Below, piece after piece: positions 1 to 7,399 of a DNA stretch of 16,897 nt; the first letter of the stretch is position 1, and every line of letters starts with the position of its first letter. The notes under the pieces were generated by a model. It saw only the letters and a list, made by a program, of their open reading frames with translations, was not told where the DNA came from and made no database searches. Both the position numbers and the translations under genes were made by a program. The stretch lies in the NCBI GenBank assembly GCA_018702715.1, contig JABIYQ010000395.1, positions 1 to 16,897 of the forward strand. Direction: 5' to 3'. Source of the stretch: Desulfobacula sp. (GTDB lineage: Bacteria > Desulfobacterota > Desulfobacteria > Desulfobacterales > Desulfobacteraceae).

Positions 1-411
1 GGAGCATTCCATATGTCAAAACCTTCGGATTTGATTCCGGAACTCCAGGGTAGGTTTCCCATTAGAGTGGAGCTTAATTCTTTGGGTGCTCATGAATTCA
101 CAAGGATTTTAACTGAGCCGAAAAATGCGCTTGTACTTCAATATATTGCCCTGCTGAGAACAGAGGGTATAGAAATTGAATTTACTTCTGGTGCGATTGA
201 AAAAATTGCCGATATTGCCGAGAAAGTCAATTCCACAACAGAGAATATCGGTGCCAGAAGACTTCACACCATTATGGAAAAGCTGTTGGAAGATATTCTT
301 TTTAAGGCACCGGACATTGATGAAAAATTGATTGTCTTTGATGCATCTTTTGTGGAAAAGCAATTAATGAGCATTGTTGAAAATGAAGATTTATCAAGGT
401 ACATACTATGA
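1..411 (+). CDS. hslU: ATP-dependent protease ATPase subunit HslU, C-terminal part (5' end outside window)
   Basis: HslU is the AAA+ unfoldase that feeds proteins into the HslV peptidase in the cytoplasm. The frame is open from base 1, so the gene enters from the left and only the last 136 residues are visible of a protein usually near 450. The opening GAFHMSKPSDLIPELQGRFP is the highly conserved HslU stretch after the Walker B/sensor 1 region. GARRLHT (around visible residue 84) is the sensor 2 motif carrying the arginine that contacts nucleotide. The protein ends in EDLSRYIL, matching the conserved C-terminal tail that inserts into HslV. The ATG at 13 is internal and is not the start. The stop overlaps the argB start as ATGA (408-411), so translation is probably coupled. 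hslV would be expected just upstream. Identification is firm. Confidence 0.96.
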   Translation, partial: GAFHMSKPSDLIPELQGRFPIRVELNSLGAHEFTRILTEPKNALVLQYIALLRTEGIEIEFTSGAIEKIADIAEKVNSTTENIGARRLHTIMEKLLEDILFKAPDIDEKLIVFDASFVEKQLMSIVENEDLSRYIL

Positions 412-1286
412 AGAACAGTGTCGCAGATTTACTCATTGAGACTTTGCCCTATATTAAAAGATTTTCCGGCAAGACCATTGTGGTGAAATATGGTGGTCAT
501 GCCATGAAGGATGAAAACCTGAAAAAGGATTTTGCCAATGACATCACATTATTAAAATACATTGGGGTAAATCCGGTTGTGGTTCATGGTGGTGGTCCCC
601 AAATCAATAAAGTTTTGGATGCCATGGGAATTACGTCTAAATTTATTCGGGGTATGAGATATACAGATGATCAAACCATGGATGTGGTTGAGATGGTTTT
701 AGGTGGTAAGGTTAATAAAGATATTGTTGCAAGGATTAACCGGCAGGGGGGAAAAGCTGTGGGGTTAACGGGAAAAGACGGCATGCTGATTACAGCAGAG
801 AAGATGACCATTTACCATCAAGAGGATGAAAACAAACCACCTGAAATAATTGATCCCGGTATGGTGGGCAATGTATCTAACATTAACCCTGATATTATTC
901 ATACACTGACTGCCAAAGGGTTTATTCCCGTTATTGCACCAGTGGGGTTGGGGGAAAATGGTGAAACCTATAATATCAATGCTGATGTTGTTGCATCAAA
1001 GATTGCATCAGCTTTGAATGCAGAGCGTCTGATGCTTGTTACAGATGTGGATGGTGTGCTGGATATGGATAAAAAACTAATTTCTTCTGTGGATGCAGTT
1101 ACCATTAAAGAGATGATAGGCACAGGACAAATTAAGGGGGGGATGATCCCCAAGGTTGAATGTGCATTGGATGCATTGAAAAATAGTGTGAAAAAGGCCC
1201 ATATTATTAACGGAAAAGTACCCCATGCTGTATTACTTGAGTTATTTACAGATTCAGGTATCGGTACCCAGGTCTTTGTTGACTAA
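408..1286 (+). CDS. argB: Acetylglutamate kinase
   Basis: Phosphorylates N-acetylglutamate, the second step of arginine synthesis, in the cytoplasm. At 292 residues it has normal family length. Visible hallmarks are the Lys-containing phosphate loop VVKYGGHAM (residues 25-33, Lys27), the glycine-rich VVHGGGPQI (58-66), and the C-terminal VTDVDGVLD and KGGMIPKV segments of the amino acid kinase fold. The N-terminus, with a helix reading LLIETLPYIKRFSGK before the first strand, is the extension found in hexameric arginine-inhibited kinases such as that of Thermotoga. Feedback inhibition by arginine is therefore likely (inference from the family). The ATG lies in an ATGA overlap with hslU. The next gene, argD, starts 24 nt downstream. 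Confidence 0.97.
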   Translation: MKNSVADLLIETLPYIKRFSGKTIVVKYGGHAMKDENLKKDFANDITLLKYIGVNPVVVHGGGPQINKVLDAMGITSKFIRGMRYTDDQTMDVVEMVLGGKVNKDIVARINRQGGKAVGLTGKDGMLITAEKMTIYHQEDENKPPEIIDPGMVGNVSNINPDIIHTLTAKGFIPVIAPVGLGENGETYNINADVVASKIASALNAERLMLVTDVDGVLDMDKKLISSVDAVTIKEMIGTGQIKGGMIPKVECALDALKNSVKKAHIINGKVPHAVLLELFTDSGIGTQVFVD

Positions 1287-1310
1287 TTTTTAAATAAAAG
1301 AGATTTAAAC

Positions 1311-2483
1311 GTGAATTCAATTAAAAAAACAGATAATTTTGTATTTCAAACCTACCTGCGACAAGGCAAAGCATTTGTTAAGGGCGAGGGTGTTTTCCTC
1401 TGGGATGAGGATGGAAAAAAATATACAGATTTTTTGGCCGGGATTGCTGTCGTGAGTCTTGGGCACTGCCATCCGAAAATCACAGAAGCGATTAACCAAC
1501 AGGCTTCCACCCTTGTTCATGTGTCTAACCTTTTTTACACCATACCCCAGGCAGATCTTGCATCAAAACTTTGTGAAAAAAGTTTTTCAGACAGGGTTTT
1601 TTTTACAAATTCAGGTGCAGAGGCTAACGAAGCAGCAATAAAACTTAGCAGGCGATATTTTCAAAAAAAAGGTGAAAAGAATCGGTATAAAATTATCACC
1701 ATGGAACAATCTTTTCACGGAAGGACCATGGCTACTTTAACTGCAACGGGTCAAGATAAGATCAAGGAAGGATTTTCTCCGCTTCTTGAGGGATTTTCTC
1801 ATGTCCCCTTTAATGATATTGATGCATTGAAAAGCGAAATAGATGAAACTGTTTGTGCCATCATGCTTGAACCCGTTCAGGGAGAAGGCGGGATTATCCC
1901 TGCAGATCCAGATTATCTTTTGGCTGTAAGAAAACTTTGCAATGATAAGGGGATTTTATTAATCTTTGATGAAATTCAATGTGGTATGGGACGATGCGGC
2001 ACTTTGTTTGCCCACGAACTTTATAACATTACGCCGGATATTATGACCATAGCAAAGGCTCTTGGCAATGGTTTCCCCATTGGCGCCATGCTGTCCACCA
2101 AAGATGCGGCAACCGGGTTTGATTATGGAAGCCATGCCACAACCTTTGGCGGAACACCCCTTGCCACTGCAGCAGCTTTGGAAGTAGTGAATATTATCAG
2201 CAAAGAGAAATTTTTAGATAGGGTTCGTCAAATGGGTCAATATTTTAAAAACCAATTGGAAAAACTCAAAGAAAAACACACAAGAGTTGTCGATGTCAGG
2301 GGAAAAGGTCTTTTGCTGGGATTGGAGCTGGATAAGAATGCCGGCCCTTTAGTAGTAGAATTATTTGAAAAAGGCTTTATAGTAAATGGAATCCAGGATA
2401 AAATTTTAAGATTTGCACCACCGCTAATTATAGAAGAAAAAGAAATTGACAGGCTGATAAAAGGACTGAACAGCCTGTTGTAA
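1311..2483 (+). CDS. argD: Acetylornithine aminotransferase
   Basis: A PLP-dependent class III aminotransferase that converts N-acetylglutamate semialdehyde to N-acetylornithine, the fourth arginine step. The 390 residues match the family. Seen in the sequence: SGAEANEAAIK (101-111, PLP phosphate binding), FHGRT (135-139), DEIQCGMGRCG (220-230, with the Asp that contacts the pyridine nitrogen) and TIAKALGNGFPIGAM (246-260), where Lys249 should form the Schiff base. GTG is the only sensible start, because the frame then begins right before the conserved YLRQGKAFVKGEGVFLWD region. The ribosome site is weak (AAGAGA about 7 nt upstream). Such enzymes often also act on succinyldiaminopimelate in lysine synthesis, which the sequence cannot decide. 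Confidence 0.96.
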   Translation: MNSIKKTDNFVFQTYLRQGKAFVKGEGVFLWDEDGKKYTDFLAGIAVVSLGHCHPKITEAINQQASTLVHVSNLFYTIPQADLASKLCEKSFSDRVFFTNSGAEANEAAIKLSRRYFQKKGEKNRYKIITMEQSFHGRTMATLTATGQDKIKEGFSPLLEGFSHVPFNDIDALKSEIDETVCAIMLEPVQGEGGIIPADPDYLLAVRKLCNDKGILLIFDEIQCGMGRCGTLFAHELYNITPDIMTIAKALGNGFPIGAMLSTKDAATGFDYGSHATTFGGTPLATAAALEVVNIISKEKFLDRVRQMGQYFKNQLEKLKEKHTRVVDVRGKGLLLGLELDKNAGPLVVELFEKGFIVNGIQDKILRFAPPLIIEEKEIDRLIKGLNSLL

Positions 2484-2497
2484 TTTAGGAGATTGTT

Positions 2498-3415
2498 GTG
2501 AAAAAAGATTTATTATCTCTTTTGGACCTTGAAAAAGAGGATTTTGAAACCCTCTTTGCTCGGGCGATCCAATTAAAAGAAAGATATAGCAGAGGTATTC
2601 TTGATAAATTATTAACGGGTAAGAGCTTGGGACTGATCTTTGATAAAAAATCAACCCGAACAAGAGTTGCTTTTGAAACCGCAATGATACAGCTTGGCGG
2701 ACACCCCATTTATATGAGTACCCAAGATACTCAGATTTCCAGGAACGAACCTGCCAAGGATACTGCAAGGGTTCTTTCAAGATATATTGATTGTCTTGCC
2801 ATGAGGACCTTTGATCACTCCCTTGTCGAAGAATTTGCTAAAAATTCAACCATTCCGGTTATCAACGCCCTAACCGATTCTTTTCACCCCTGTCAGATAT
2901 TGAGTGATATTATGACCATAATTGAACACAAGGGGGGATATAAGAATATAAAAATTGCCTGGGTGGGAGACGGGAATAATGTGGTTAATTCCTGGATCAA
3001 TGCTGCAAGCGTTCTCGGGTTTGATTTGATTGTGGCATGTCCGGATAATTATAGTGTAAATCCTCACATTATTCATACTGCATCAGTAAAAGATAAAAGC
3101 AATATTGTTTTTACAAATGATCCTAAAGAGGCAGTTAAAAATGCAGATGTGATTTATACTGATGTCTGGGCAAGCATGGGGGATGAAAATGAATTGTCTA
3201 AACGGATTATTGCCTTTAAAGGATTTCAGGTAAATAAAGAACTGTTATCCATGGCCAAAGATGACGTGATGGTGATGCATTGCCTGCCAGCCCACCGGGG
3301 TGAAGAAATAGCAGAAGATGTTCTGGAGGATATTAATAATGTATTCTGGGACCAGGCAGAAAATAAAAGACACATGCATAAAGCCATTCTGGAAAGTTTA
3401 ATATTAGCAAATTAA
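2498..3415 (+). CDS. argF: Ornithine carbamoyltransferase
   Basis: Joins carbamoyl phosphate and ornithine to give citrulline (sixth arginine step). The 305-residue length is normal. The carbamoyl-phosphate motif STRTR (52-56), HPCQ (130-133), the ornithine-contacting DVWASMG (222-228) and HCLPAHRGEE (261-270, with the catalytic Cys) are all intact. The SMG and HCLP motifs separate it from aspartate carbamoyltransferase. It starts with GTG, preceded by a good TAGGAGA site at 2486-2492. It lies 14 nt after argD and 22 nt before argH. An anabolic role follows from the arginine gene neighbours and the absence of arcA/arcC here. Confidence 0.97.
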   Translation: MKKDLLSLLDLEKEDFETLFARAIQLKERYSRGILDKLLTGKSLGLIFDKKSTRTRVAFETAMIQLGGHPIYMSTQDTQISRNEPAKDTARVLSRYIDCLAMRTFDHSLVEEFAKNSTIPVINALTDSFHPCQILSDIMTIIEHKGGYKNIKIAWVGDGNNVVNSWINAASVLGFDLIVACPDNYSVNPHIIHTASVKDKSNIVFTNDPKEAVKNADVIYTDVWASMGDENELSKRIIAFKGFQVNKELLSMAKDDVMVMHCLPAHRGEEIAEDVLEDINNVFWDQAENKRHMHKAILESLILAN

Positions 3416-3437
3416 ACAGCAGGGAATTTAACAGACC

Positions 3438-4880
3438 ATGAATAAAGTCAGTTCGAATAAAAGCAGAGACAATAAAAAAAGTGGGAATAAACAAGGCGGG
3501 AATGAAAAACTTTGGGGCGGAAGATTTTCCCAGAGCACGGACGAACTGGTTGAAAAATTCAATGCATCCATTGATTTTGACAAACGGCTTTATGACAGTG
3601 ATATTGAAGGTAGCATTGCCCATGTGAAAATGATGGCAAAAGAATCCATCATACCAGAGAATGATGCAAGGGTTATTGTTGATGGGCTTGAAAAGGTAAA
3701 AAAGAAAATTGAAAATAATGAAATTGTCTTTTCCGCCAGTCTTGAAGACATTCATATGCATATTGAGGATGCCCTGGGAAAAGAAATCGGAGATGTGGGG
3801 AAAAAGCTTCATACAGGGCGAAGTCGTAATGATCAGGTTGCACTGGATGTGAGGATTTATTTAAAAAAAGAGACAAGACTCATTATAAACCTTTTAAAAG
3901 ATTTTCAAAAATCACTTGTCGCATTAGCTCAAAAGCACTTTAAAGTGATTATGCCAGGCTATACACACCTTCAAAGAGCACAACCCGTCCTTTTTTCACA
4001 TCATATGATGGCATATTATGAAATGTTCAAAAGAGATATTCAAAGATTTGAAGATTGTTTTAAAAGAATTGATGTTATGCCGCTGGGTACGGCCGCACTT
4101 GCAGGTACAACTTATCCATTGAATCGTGAATATACAAAAGAATTGCTCGGTTTTTCAAAAGTATCAGATAACAGCATTGATTCTGTATCAGACAGAGATT
4201 TTGTCATGGAGTTCATTTCCCATGCATCCATTACCATGATTCATTTTTCAAGGCTTTCCGAAGAGATGATTCTATGGTCTAGTTCTGAATTTTCTTTTAT
4301 TACCATTTCAGATTCTTTTACCACGGGCTCAAGTATCATGCCTCAAAAAAAGAATCCGGATGTTGCAGAACTGGTAAGAGGTAAAACAGGCAGGGTTTTG
4401 GGAGATCTTATTAATATACTTACTCTGATGAAATCTTTGCCCCTGGCATATAATAAGGATATGCAGGAAGATAAGGAACCTTTGTTTGATACAGTGGATA
4501 CGCTCAAAATCTGCACAGATGTTTATACCAGAATGTTTGGAAATATTGAGGTCCATAAAGACAGAATGTATGATGCCTGTAGAAAGGGATTTTTAAATGC
4601 AACTGATCTTGCCGATTATCTGGTGTCAAAAGGTATGACCTTTCGTCAGGCTCATTCTGTTGCAGGGCAAGCCGTTGCTTATGCTCTTGACCATGGAAAA
4701 GAACTCAATGATATGACCGTTGAAGAGTTTAAAATTTTAAGTGATATGATAGAAAAAGATGTCTATGGGTTTATTGAGATTGAAAAAATGATTTCAAGAC
4801 GGATTTCCTATGGAGGAACAGGTTTTGACAATGTTAAACAGGCAATTAAAAAAGCAGCAGGGGAGCTTGGCTTACAATGA
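3438..4880 (+). CDS. argH: Argininosuccinate lyase
   Basis: Cleaves argininosuccinate to arginine and fumarate, the last step of the pathway. It belongs to the fumarase/aspartase superfamily. Conserved blocks are KLWGGRFS (24-31), TGRSRNDQVA (126-135), GYTHLQRAQPV (174-184) and the signature loop GSSIMPQKKNPD (297-308) with the catalytic Ser. At 480 residues it is about 20 longer than usual. The excess is the first 23 residues, a hydrophilic Asn/Lys/Ser/Gly tract before the normal KLWGGRF start. No other in-frame ATG lies between 3438 and KLWGGRF, so the extension is likely real, though the ribosome site is weak (AGGGA about 12 nt upstream). The stop overlaps the next start as ATGA. argG, which makes its substrate, is not in this cluster. 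Confidence 0.97.
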   Translation: MNKVSSNKSRDNKKSGNKQGGNEKLWGGRFSQSTDELVEKFNASIDFDKRLYDSDIEGSIAHVKMMAKESIIPENDARVIVDGLEKVKKKIENNEIVFSASLEDIHMHIEDALGKEIGDVGKKLHTGRSRNDQVALDVRIYLKKETRLIINLLKDFQKSLVALAQKHFKVIMPGYTHLQRAQPVLFSHHMMAYYEMFKRDIQRFEDCFKRIDVMPLGTAALAGTTYPLNREYTKELLGFSKVSDNSIDSVSDRDFVMEFISHASITMIHFSRLSEEMILWSSSEFSFITISDSFTTGSSIMPQKKNPDVAELVRGKTGRVLGDLINILTLMKSLPLAYNKDMQEDKEPLFDTVDTLKICTDVYTRMFGNIEVHKDRMYDACRKGFLNATDLADYLVSKGMTFRQAHSVAGQAVAYALDHGKELNDMTVEEFKILSDMIEKDVYGFIEIEKMISRRISYGGTGFDNVKQAIKKAAGELGLQ

Positions 4881-5308
4881 AAAATAAGAAAGCTGTCATT
4901 CAGGCATTATTGGTGTTGTCTTGCGTCTTTATCCTGGCGTTTTCAGGATGCGGGAAAAAAGGCCTTCCATTGGCACCTGAAATCAAAGGACAAAAAATTG
5001 CAACCCCGGTTGATTTGAAATATATTACAGGTGACAAAGAAATTATTCTTTCATGGAACCATGAGGTTGATAATAAGACGGCTTTTGTAAAACCAAAAGC
5101 TTTTGAAATCTTTATGGCTAAAAAAACATTTGATGCATGTGTTGGATGTCCTTTTGAATTTACTACAATTGGGGTTGTTTCTATGCCTTCCATGGAATTT
5201 TTCGCCAAAATAGAAAAAGGTTTTAAATACTATTTCAGAGTTCAGGCCACGGGGGATGACGATATGAGAAGCGAGTATTCAAAAACTATTCTATTTGAGT
5301 CTAAATGA
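4877..5308 (+). CDS. Small lipoprotein with fibronectin type III-like domain (LptM/YifL-like N-terminus)
   Basis: A 143-residue predicted lipoprotein. The N-terminus has lysines, a hydrophobic stretch and a lipobox FSGC, so the mature protein would begin at Cys26. The following GKKGLPLAPE resembles the start of small LptM/YifL-type lipoproteins, which often sit beside arginine or lysine synthesis genes. The remainder (about residues 40-140) looks like one FN3-type beta sandwich: DLKYITGDKEIILSWN, a strand near FEIFM, and YYFRVQAT near the end. It also has a CVGC pair near residue 90. It overlaps argH and folK by ATGA at both ends, so it is firmly within the operon. Its function is unknown. 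An envelope role is inferred from the lipobox only. Confidence 0.8.
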   Translation: MKNKKAVIQALLVLSCVFILAFSGCGKKGLPLAPEIKGQKIATPVDLKYITGDKEIILSWNHEVDNKTAFVKPKAFEIFMAKKTFDACVGCPFEFTTIGVVSMPSMEFFAKIEKGFKYYFRVQATGDDDMRSEYSKTILFESK

Positions 5309-5820
5309 AAATTGATCAGCATATAGTTTATTTAAGTATTGGGTCGAATATTGGAGACAAGAAAAAAAATCTTAATGATGCGGTAAAAACCTTAAACAGC
5401 CATAATAAGATTGATGTGGTTGATGTATCATCCTTTTATAAAACAGAGCCACAAAATTTTATAGACCAGGACTGGTTTGTAAATGCTGCTTTGAAAATCA
5501 AAACCATATTGAATCCCGAAAATTTGATGGCTGTTATAAAAATGTTAGAAAAAAATCTGGACAGAGATGGTAAACCCTTCAGGTTTGGTCCCAGAATAAT
5601 TGATATAGATATTGTTTATTATGATAATCTGGTTCTCAAAACCAATGATCTTGAAATTCCACACCCAAGAATGCATGAAAGGTGTTTTGTATTAATCCCC
5701 ATTTGTGATATAGGAGCTCAGACAATCCATCCGGTTTTAAATTTACGATCAGATGATTTATTAAAAAAATTAGAAAAACAAGAAACCCAGAAGGTCATCC
5801 TTTTGGAACAGGAGGTTTAA
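5305..5820 (+). CDS. folK: 2-amino-4-hydroxy-6-hydroxymethyldihydropteridine pyrophosphokinase
   Basis: HPPK transfers pyrophosphate from ATP to 6-hydroxymethyl-dihydropterin in folate synthesis. At 171 residues it is a stand-alone kinase of typical size, not fused to FolB or FolP. Diagnostic parts are YLSIGSNIGDKKKNL (9-23), the FYKTEP segment (44-49), RFGPRIIDIDIVYYD (93-107, including the metal-binding DxD) and the substrate-contacting HPRMHERCFVLIP. The start overlaps the lipoprotein stop as ATGA. The next gene begins one base after the stop, with its ribosome site inside the end of folK. No other folate gene is nearby, so the link to its neighbours is probably just co-transcription. Confidence 0.95.
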   Translation: MKIDQHIVYLSIGSNIGDKKKNLNDAVKTLNSHNKIDVVDVSSFYKTEPQNFIDQDWFVNAALKIKTILNPENLMAVIKMLEKNLDRDGKPFRFGPRIIDIDIVYYDNLVLKTNDLEIPHPRMHERCFVLIPICDIGAQTIHPVLNLRSDDLLKKLEKQETQKVILLEQEV

Positions 5821-5821
5821 A

Positions 5822-6484
5822 TTGAAGTTTTTTATTGATACGGCTAACATTGATCAGATCAAAGATGCCAATGATATGGGCATGGTTGATGGTGTAACGA
5901 CCAATCCTTCTTTAATTGCTAAAGAAGACGGAGAATTTAAAGCAATTATAGCCCAGATTTGTAAGATTGTTAAAGGGCCTGTCAGTGCGGAAGTTATCAG
6001 TCTTGCCTATGAAGGCATGTTAAAAGAAGCCAGGGAACTTGCAAAAATAGCAGATAATATTACCGTTAAAATACCCATGACTGTTGATGGATTAAAAGCT
6101 GTAAAGACCCTTTCTCAAGATGGTATAAAAACAAATGTAACATTGGTTTTTTCAGCACTTCAGGCATTGATGGCGGCAAAAGCAGGTGCCACATTCGCAA
6201 GCCCTTTTATAGGCCGGCTGGATGATCTTGCCCAGGAAGGTATGGGACTGATTGAAGAGATTGTTCAAATCTATGCCAATTATGATTTTGATACCCAGAT
6301 AATAGTGGCCAGCGTCAGAAGTCCGCTCCATGTGCTGGACTCAGCACTTCTTGGTGCTGATATTGCAACCATTCCATACGGGGTTTTAAAAAAACTTGCA
6401 ACCCATCACATGACTGATAAAGGGATTGATGCCTTTCTGGCAGACTGGAATAACCAGAAGGTCACACGTAAAAAAAATGGATAA
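5822..6484 (+). CDS. fsa: Transaldolase-family protein, probable fructose-6-phosphate aldolase (TalC/FSA type)
   Basis: A short transaldolase of 220 residues, matching the FSA/TalC subgroup rather than the ~315-residue classical enzyme. Features visible: FFIDTANIDQI at the N-terminus (Asp6), GVTTNPSLIAKE (24-35), NITVKIPMT with Lys83 as the expected Schiff-base lysine, TLVFSALQALMAAKAGA (about 107-123), PFIGRLDD, and VASVRSPLHV. It acts in the cytoplasm on sugar phosphates. Sequence alone does not settle whether it is a transaldolase (sedoheptulose-7-phosphate) or a fructose-6-phosphate aldolase. The start is TTG, supported by a strong GGAGG at 5811-5815 with 6-nt spacing and by the conserved MKFFIDTAN beginning. 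It is followed after 6 nt by pgsA. Confidence 0.92.
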   Translation: MKFFIDTANIDQIKDANDMGMVDGVTTNPSLIAKEDGEFKAIIAQICKIVKGPVSAEVISLAYEGMLKEARELAKIADNITVKIPMTVDGLKAVKTLSQDGIKTNVTLVFSALQALMAAKAGATFASPFIGRLDDLAQEGMGLIEEIVQIYANYDFDTQIIVASVRSPLHVLDSALLGADIATIPYGVLKKLATHHMTDKGIDAFLADWNNQKVTRKKNG

Positions 6485-6490
6485 GTTTAG

Positions 6491-7057
6491 ATGACCGGGT
6501 TTGATCGAGTGAAAAATATTGTCTTGACGCCCAATTTCATGACTATATCCAGAATTGCTGCGGTTCCTTTGATTGTGATACTTTTAATATATGAAACAAA
6601 AATCACAACCTTTAGTGCCGCCATTCTTTTTTCAGCAGCATCTATTACTGATTATCTTGACGGATATCTTGCCAGGACAAGAGGATTGGTTACAAAATTA
6701 GGTAAAATCCTTGATCCTATGGCAGATAAACTTCTGGTTTCATCCACATTGGTGATGCTTGTATCCTTAGGATTTATTCAGGCCTGGATTGCCTGTGTCA
6801 TTATTGGAAGAGAACTTGCGGTTACCAGTTTAAGATGTGTTTTGATAGAAAATTCCCAGGATGTTGCAGCTTCGTGGTTAGGTAAATATAAAACAGGTTT
6901 TCAGATTGCAGCCATAATTCCTTTGACCATACATTACAATTATATTGGCATCAATTTTAATGCAATTGGACTGTTTTTTCTTTATGGAGCATTGATTTTT
7001 ACGGTCTGGTCAGGTCTTGATTATTTTATCAAGTCCAGAAAATTTCTTTCACTTTAA
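6491..7057 (+). CDS. pgsA: CDP-diacylglycerol--glycerol-3-phosphate 3-phosphatidyltransferase
   Basis: Makes phosphatidylglycerophosphate, the committed step to phosphatidylglycerol, in the inner membrane. The 188-residue protein has several hydrophobic segments (about 20-35, 41-53, 84-104, 130-147 and 158-176). It carries the complete CDP-alcohol phosphotransferase signature: Asp54, Asp57, Gly58, Ala61, Arg62, Gly71, Asp75 and Asp79 (DYLDGYLAR through GKILDPMAD). The N-terminal PNFMTISRIAAVP is typical of PgsA rather than phosphatidylserine or cardiolipin synthases. The ribosome site is weak (GGA 9 nt upstream), which fits coupling to the preceding gene 6 nt away. It is the last gene of the + strand train. 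No hairpin terminator follows before the tRNA promoter. Confidence 0.94.
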   Translation: MTGFDRVKNIVLTPNFMTISRIAAVPLIVILLIYETKITTFSAAILFSAASITDYLDGYLARTRGLVTKLGKILDPMADKLLVSSTLVMLVSLGFIQAWIACVIIGRELAVTSLRCVLIENSQDVAASWLGKYKTGFQIAAIIPLTIHYNYIGINFNAIGLFFLYGALIFTVWSGLDYFIKSRKFLSL

Positions 7058-7060
7058 ATT

Positions 7061-7090
7061 GATATGGACAAATTTGATATTGACAAATTT
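7061..7090 (+). repeat. Tandem 15-bp direct repeat overlapping the tRNA promoter
   Basis: Two adjacent copies, GATATGGACAAATTT (7061-7075) and GATATTGACAAATTT (7076-7090), differ at one base. The second copy supplies the TTGACA -35 hexamer; the first carries TGGACA at the equivalent place. Seen directly in the sequence. A role as a duplicated upstream element is inference. Confidence 0.85.
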
Positions 7091-7108
7091 AGTGTTCAAG
7101 TATATAAA
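7080..7108 (+). promoter_or_regulatory. Sigma70-type promoter for the tRNA-Gly/tRNA-Cys unit
   Basis: TTGACA at 7080-7085 and TATAAA at 7103-7108 are separated by exactly 17 nt. Transcription would start near 7115, about 11 nt before the mature end of tRNA-Gly. It lies 23 nt after the pgsA stop, so the tRNAs need not depend on read-through from the long operon. Confidence 0.75.
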
Positions 7109-7125
7109 TCTCTCTTGTTTGCTGG

Positions 7126-7200
7126 GCGGGAATAACTCAGTGGTAGAGTGCGACCTTGCCAAGGTCGAAGTCGCGGGTTCAACTCCCGTTTCCCGCTCCA
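7126..7200 (+). tRNA. tRNA-Gly (anticodon GCC)
   Basis: The 75-nt sequence folds as a cloverleaf. The acceptor stem GCGGGAA pairs with TTCCCGC. The D-arm region contains CTCAGTGGTAGAG. The anticodon stem-loop CGACCTTGCCAAGGTCG presents GCC. The T-arm is GCGGGTTCAACTCCCGT. The discriminator is T and CCA (7198-7200) is encoded. The next tRNA begins 8 nt later. Confidence 0.97.
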
Positions 7201-7208
7201 CAAAATAA

Positions 7209-7283
7209 GGCGGCTTCGCCAAGGGGTAAGGCAACGGCCTGCAAAGCCGTTATTCTTCGGTTCAAATCCGAAAGCCGCCTCCA
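7209..7283 (+). tRNA. tRNA-Cys (anticodon GCA)
   Basis: Acceptor stem GGCGGCT pairs with AGCCGCC. The anticodon arm ACGGCCTGCAAAGCCGT presents GCA. The T-arm is TTCGGTTCAAATCCGAA. The discriminator base at 7280 is T, the identity element for cysteine tRNA, and CCA is encoded at 7281-7283. It is co-transcribed with tRNA-Gly from the promoter at 7080. Confidence 0.97.
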
Positions 7284-7293
7284 TAATAAATTC

Positions 7294-7327
7294 AAGGGTC
7301 TTGGAAATTTTCTGAGACCCTTTTTTA
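7294..7327 (+). terminator. Rho-independent terminator of the tRNA unit
   Basis: The stem AAGGGTCT...AGACCCTT (7294-7301 pairing with 7315-7322) closes a loop of 13 nt and runs into a tract of seven T (7321-7327). It lies 11 nt after the tRNA-Cys CCA end. On the opposite strand no T-run follows, so it should act only rightward. Confidence 0.85.
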
Positions 7328-7342
7328 TAGCCGAAATTTTCG

Positions 7343-7362
7343 TACCCCACACTATACCCCAC
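7343..7362 (+). repeat. Pair of TACCCCAC direct repeats downstream of tRNA-Cys (possible integration scar)
   Basis: TACCCCAC occurs at 7343-7350 and again at 7355-7362 (12-bp period). Paired motifs of this kind near the 3' side of tRNA genes are common next to tyrosine-integrase attachment sites. No integrase gene and no second copy of the tRNA 3' end are visible in the window. The repeat is seen; the integration history is inference. Confidence 0.45.
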
Positions 7363-7399
7363 GATTCTGAAGGTTTTCAGATAAAATATGATTCAAAAA

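Noticed and set aside
3333..3812. A 159-codon minus-strand frame
   Set aside because: It is antisense to argF and argH, both of which are unmistakable by motif.
7096..7362. An 88-codon minus-strand frame across the tRNA genes
   Set aside because: It translates the complement of two tRNAs and the direct repeats. Such frames are often mis-annotated as proteins beside tRNA genes.
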